From Apium graveolens (taxonomy: Eukaryota; Streptophyta; Magnoliopsida; Apiales; Apiaceae), in assembly GCF_009905375.1 (NCBI RefSeq), contig NC_133652.1, forward strand, positions 121,355,797-121,419,796: a DNA stretch of 64,000 nucleotides. The letters are read 5' to 3'. The notes under the pieces were generated by a model, which saw only the letters and a program-made list of their open reading frames with translations, searched no databases and was not told where the DNA came from. The position numbers were made by a program, and so were the translations under genes. This document shows positions 59,345-64,000 of the stretch, one piece after another. Within the stretch, counting starts at the first letter, position 1; every line of letters starts with the position of its first letter.

Positions 59345-59475
59345 TTGAGGTTCCCGGAGAGGAACAAGTTTTTATAGGTCCTGTGATGGGACAAGTTTTA
59401 TGGTTCCCGTAACGGAACAAATGATCTTGGGTCCCCGTAACGGGACAAATGGTTTTATGATTCCTGTAATGGAAC
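59345..59475 (+). repeat. tandem hairpin repeats in LTR
   Basis: Five units, about 27-30 bases apart, each with a 15-16-base inverted repeat such as GTTCCCGTAACGGAAC and GTCCCCGTAACGGGAC. A related unit lies at about 58800. Stem bases change in pairs between units. Confidence 0.85.
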
Positions 59476-60028
59476 AGAAGGTTTGAAAATGTAAATAGCA
59501 TGCTAAAATTTAACTATGGTTTTGTTTATGCACAACACTCGATTGTTAATCTTGTTTTACAGAGCATGCTAGTTTTAAATATCCAGTTTATAGCATGTTT
59601 TACATGTTTCTGGCGAATTATGAATTCTGTTCCTATATCTATTTTACATTAAACTGTTTTACTTGTTATTCATATAGTGGTACTGCTGAGCGATTGATTG
59701 CTCACCCTTGCAGAATGTTTTATATATGTATTGCAGATGCCTAGGAGATTCTTGTGCGCTAGTCAGGGCAGAGTTCCAGCTCCTTTGTGTCAGGCTCCTC
59801 TGAGGTAGTTGTGTTCAGACCAGATGAGGTCTGTTGAGTTGCTGTATTAAATTAGTGGTCAGGGTTGTGTAAGGTAATTTGGGTTGTGTTGGTTGAATAA
59901 CTTAAGTCATACTTAAACCTGGAAAAGGTCTTGGTAAAGGGGTCATAGTTATGTTTTAGATTGGATTATAATTGTTATTATTGATGTTGGTGACGTCAAC
60001 TCCTGACCCCGGGGTTGAGGCTGTCACA

Positions 60029-60522
60029 TAAAAGCTAAAATAAAGATATGAAGATTAGAGATATCGACAAGTTAGTTTTACATGCAAAGACTTGGAGACC
60101 TCGACAAGCCAAGCTCATTCGAGAACTCAGAGATCTCGACAAGTCAAGTTCACATTCGAGAACGCAGAGACCTCGATAAGTCAAAACACTTGTAGAGAAC
60201 TAAAAGATCTCGATAAGTCACTATACTAATCGAGATGTCAGCTCCCTATAGTTCAAACTGGAGATCTCGATTTAAAACTCAAGTACAAAATGCAGACCAG
60301 TTAAAGATCAAAGATTATCAATCAATAAACAAATCAATCACTGATTTGAAAATTCTACAAAAAGCAGCTTGAAGAGTACAAGATCAAAGGCCAAGATTAA
60401 CTGATTAAGTAAAGTCACAGACATGCATGATTTGCAAAGATACACTAAGCCATAAATAGCAAGTTTTTGTTAACTTAAGATAGGGTTTAGTACATGCTAT
60501 TGCATGATGTGTAAAACCTGTG
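60029..60522 (+). repeat. copia-like LTR remnant, right part
   Basis: Carries about six degenerate copies of GAGATCTCGACAAGTCA (60055-60260), spaced some 35-45 bases apart, then CCATAAATAGCAAG near 60452 as a likely TATA box. It is cut at 60522 by the next LTR. Confidence 0.6.
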
Positions 60523-63500
60523 TGTAATAACTCGAATTTTTGAGACCTTGTAAAATGTTTAATGAATAGTAACCCTGACGGATGGGTAAAACTTTTGAGC
60601 CCATAATATGCGGTGCGTGAGAAAATGAGTTTCGGAGTTGATATTATGATTATACGTACCAAATGAGTGTATGTAAACGCTATTAGTTTTCGAAGAAAAC
60701 GAACTTTGAAAAACGACCATATTTACGACTCATCGAGGATTACGGGAATACCAATATAATTACAAGTTTAAAATCGTACGGATTTATATCCAAGTATGAT
60801 AATTAAAAACATAAGGAATAAATGCGAAAGGAATTACATCGCGAACCATTTACGAGGAAGTATTACGAAAATGTTTAAGCGACCGAGCGAACTCGTAAAC
60901 AATTAAATAAAAGTAACGCACTAATTAACCATGGTATGAAAGTAACCATGGTTACTTTATCAAATAGTTAGCTAGATATAGGATGATCAACCAATGATAA
61001 TGAAATAGTAAGCTAAGGAAGCTAAAACAAGTAGCTTAGCTTGTAAACTAGGAAGCTACTTAGATTTGTCCATGGATTTGGCAACAAGAATAAACCTAGG
61101 ATTCTAAACTAGAGAATATCAAATCAATATAAGATATCACCAACATAATTTCCTAGAAGCAACCAATGAAGCAAACATAAAAACACTTCTTCTCTCCCCA
61201 TTTCTTCCATTCGGCTTCTTCTTCTTCACCAAGGAATTCAAAATTAAATCTCCAAGTTCTAGCCATGGATAAATCCTCCCATTAATCCTCAAGATTCCTA
61301 ACAACCAAACTAAGGTAATATAATTATTTGATCTCTTTTTATCAAGGTTTGATGGGTGAAATAAAATCAAGAAAGTTGCTAGTGAATAGTATGAATAGTA
61401 ACTCTTCTTTGGTTTCTTGATTTCAGTGGTGGTTTTAGGTTCCAAAAACCATACCAAGCACTCCCAAGACTCCACCATCCTCAAGGACACATCTCAATCT
61501 TTAAAGAAAGGTAAAAATCTTTGACCCAACTTTATTTAAGATTCAAATTCAAGATCCTTTTAGTATGTAGTTGTAAACCTAGTTTTAGTGATGATATTGT
61601 TAAGATCTTGATGTTTAGTTAAGTAGATTTAAGGTTGATTGTTGTTGCCTCAAGAACATGATGTTCTTGAGAGGAGTTAGTGTGTTGATGATTACATGGT
61701 GATTTTTTGTGATAGTATAAAGATTTAAGACGTAAACGAAACTCCGATCATAAACATAATCTCGTTAAAATGAACAAAACATAACTTTAAGATTCTGCAG
61801 AAAGTCCCGAAGATGTAAACTGTAGTTTCTTGAAGAATAACCCTTTATTATGATATAAAATGTTATAAGGATCGTTTAGGCGCTTGAATCGCTTGATTCC
61901 GATTTAGGGCGTTATGACCGTTTTACTAAAAGTGATTTACGCGACAAAAACTGCTACGAATCACGAACTTTGAAAATATAAAGGATTGACTTAATAGTGT
62001 TCATAAATCATGAAATTTTTACAGGGAGTAGAATACTGAGTTTCCTAACTTCCATAAACATTTCAAGTGAAAACAATGATTTTTCAGTTTTATAAAAATA
62101 TCGGAGCCGAGACCGCGCGGTTAGAAACCGTAGAATCCATAAGCGTAGCCGACGGCGAAAATGAAAATGAACTTAAGATTCTTTGAAAAATGAAGCGACC
62201 ATGATGTGAATAAGGATTTAAAGGAATTATAAGGATACAATAAGTTGAGAGGGTGCATAATAATTAGCGCATGAGTGTGGGTAGCGGTAAATTAGAACGG
62301 GGCCTAACGAAGTGAATTATGTTATGATTATAGATTTCCGAGCGGAACCTAGAGCATCCTCCACCTCGAGATACCCAGGCAAGTTTACGAACCCAACTCC
62401 ACTTACTGTTGTATTATGAAAGGATTATTTTATTATCGTTGCATAAATACCATGTTTTCCATGATACATAGTTATTGAATTTTTGCATAATATAGCGATA
62501 TTGTACGATAAGTATATGTATCGTAAAATATTTATTTCCTCTTTAAACATGATGTATAATTATAAGACCGAGAGTCGGTCGGGATTTTAAGATAAAAATC
62601 CGGGAATCATTCCGGTGATATTAGGACAATTACAAGTCCATAATAGTACGTTTTAAAGGGACTCAACGTCCACTTATGAAACATTAAAATACCTCGACTA
62701 TATTTTATTATTCGAACAATAAATATTATATACCTATTCCATTATTATCGGAGAAATATACTCCAACGATTATTTATTTCAAACCCGATTAAACATTGAA
62801 GATTATTGATTGCGTAGACATAAACTAGTTGAGGAATAGTATTTTAAATATTCCTTTAAAGGGTAAACTCATTCGAGGTTTAATTATTTATCGATCATCA
62901 TTTAATTATTTATTATTCATTAAAGGGTTTATTTATGATTTAAAAATCATAGGTCCTGATTTAAAATACTTTCCGATTTTCCGAAAAATCATTCGAATAA
63001 TTTCAGAACGTCGGAGAATATTATCTCGACTTATTTTAAATATTTTGAAGATAATTTCAAAAGAAACTCCCCCTTATATAACAAATATGTTGACAACGGT
63101 CAACTCACATCCTTATTACTTCCTCCGAAAATTCTCGGAAGTACATATATATACGTACATATCCAAGTGTACCCATCAACAAGCAATATGCTTGGAGAAC
63201 AATATAAGTTCCAGATATATGATGAGATTCTTACAAGGACAAGGAGGGGTAGACTCCAGTACTTCGTGGACTGGGGAGACTACCAATTTACTACCACATG
63301 AGAAAATATTTTATATACTGATGAACATGTGGAGTATGCGTACCTGAGAGGGATGGGCGCAAAACCGTGTCTTGAGAGGGATAGACGTGAAGTGTGTACC
63401 TGAGAGGGACGGACACAGAAAAGGCTCGAATACGGCCAGGGTGATAACCGATAATAAAAGGGAATCGTCCATCTACATATAGAAAAGGTTAATTTTATCG

Positions 63501-64000
63501 TAGTACGACTGATCATCATATGCGGTGGCTCCAATGAATGTCCTATTCTTCCAATTGGAATTGTGATGCAATATCGTAACCCAAGCCTAGGGGCTGGGTT
63601 TACTATTAAGGTATTCGCTGGATAATAAAATCCACTAAAGAATAGATCTTATAAGAAGGTGTGTGTCACCAAGGAAAAACTAAATTCGAATAAAATATAA
63701 TTATCATATATGATGTTTTACGTAAGTTATTATACAGTCATTTTCATACTGGACATTATTATGTTGGGCATTATAGCTCGCACATGTTTTCTTAAAATTG
63801 ACACAACACAACAGTGAATCAAGATGCCTACCATGAGAACCACAGCCAGGAAATGGGTAGGAAATGGCCAGCTGTTCCGTAGATTGTTTGGTGTTGTACC
63901 ACAAGTAGTCCGAATAAGCTGGATTGGTTTTCAGTTGTTTTTAGTTCGGCTTATTTATAAGTATGACTTATGTAAGGTAATAAACAAGAAACACATATTT
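60523..64000 (+). repeat. gypsy-type LTR, first ~3.5 kb
   Basis: Starts TGTAATAACTCGAATTTTTG, like the E1 LTR start. It shares with E1 a block around GGCCAGGGTGAT...CATCTACA...AGAAAAGG (63433-63490 here, 39925-39975 in E1). Short repeats with CTGAGAGGGA occur at 63343-63410. No PBS or end is seen before the window stops, so it may be a 5' LTR, a 3' LTR or solo. No gene seen. Confidence 0.75.

Larger units (their letters stand above)
56345..60028 (+). repeat. gypsy 3' LTR (~3.7 kb)
   Basis: Starts TATAACGACTCG (terminal TG changed to TA) and ends GGTTGAGGCTGTCACA. The ATTTATACGTGTC stretch near 57178 and the CT-rich leader that follows (57230-57350) look like a plant promoter and 5' UTR. Also contains the inverted repeat at 57595-57617 and the hairpin-forming repeats at 59345-59475. 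Short frames at 57215-57860 have no recognisable domain. Confidence 0.85.

Noticed and set aside
62829..63347. 172-codon open frame in the right-edge LTR
   Set aside because: Ile-rich AT-driven translation with no motif, inside an LTR; probably chance.

Overview
The window looks like intergenic heterochromatin from a large plant genome, most likely a eudicot. I see no host gene, tRNA, rRNA or CRISPR array. Almost all of the 64 kb is LTR retrotransposon sequence, and every plus-strand primer-binding site that I can see is the TGGTATCAGAGC type complementary to initiator tRNA-Met. The family names used here (Tekay-type chromovirus, Angela-type and SIRE-type Ty1/copia) come from recognisable protein motifs. 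I cannot name the species.

Layout, left to right. (1) 1-1194: minus-strand remnant of a SIRE-type copia polyprotein. (2) 1195-2161: truncated gypsy LTR. (3) 2162-11461: a Tekay-type gypsy element (G1) with a 3.4-kb 5' LTR, a small extra ORF before gag, and gag-pol broken by stops and one frameshift; only 14 bases of its 3' LTR precede the next insertion. (4) 11462-52428: an Angela-type copia complex arranged LTR1 - leader - gag-pol - LTR2 - second leader. It hosts three later insertions: a solo Angela LTR (13610-15235), a 14.2-kb minus-strand gypsy element E2 (21416-35618), and a 14.3-kb plus-strand gypsy element E1 (36832-51112). (5) 52429-55465: SIRE-type copia LTR and gag, a 100-N assembly gap, and an LTR 3' fragment. 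(6) 55466-60522: a copia-like LTR remnant split by the 3' end of another gypsy element, with an integrase tail and a 3.7-kb LTR. (7) 60523-64000: the first 3.5 kb of a further gypsy-type LTR that leaves the window.

The most interesting pieces are E1 and E2. Both have LTRs of about 4.3 kb and an interior of 5.6-5.8 kb that is a ruin of gag and integrase. I cannot recognise reverse transcriptase in E1. In E2 an RNase H segment sits out of order, before gag. Even so, the two LTRs of E1 are almost identical, so E1 inserted recently and must have been mobilised by enzymes made elsewhere. Inside E1 the only long intact frame is an uncharacterised ORF of about 254 codons between the primer-binding site and gag. 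G1 carries a broken ORF of similar architecture in the same place. This leader ORF is the best candidate here for something undescribed.

The insertions can be ordered by who interrupts whom. Target-site duplications confirm the solo LTR (AGGGT) and E1 (TATAT); E2 has a near-match (TTCCA/TTTCA). The second Angela leader keeps an empty copy of the solo-LTR site.
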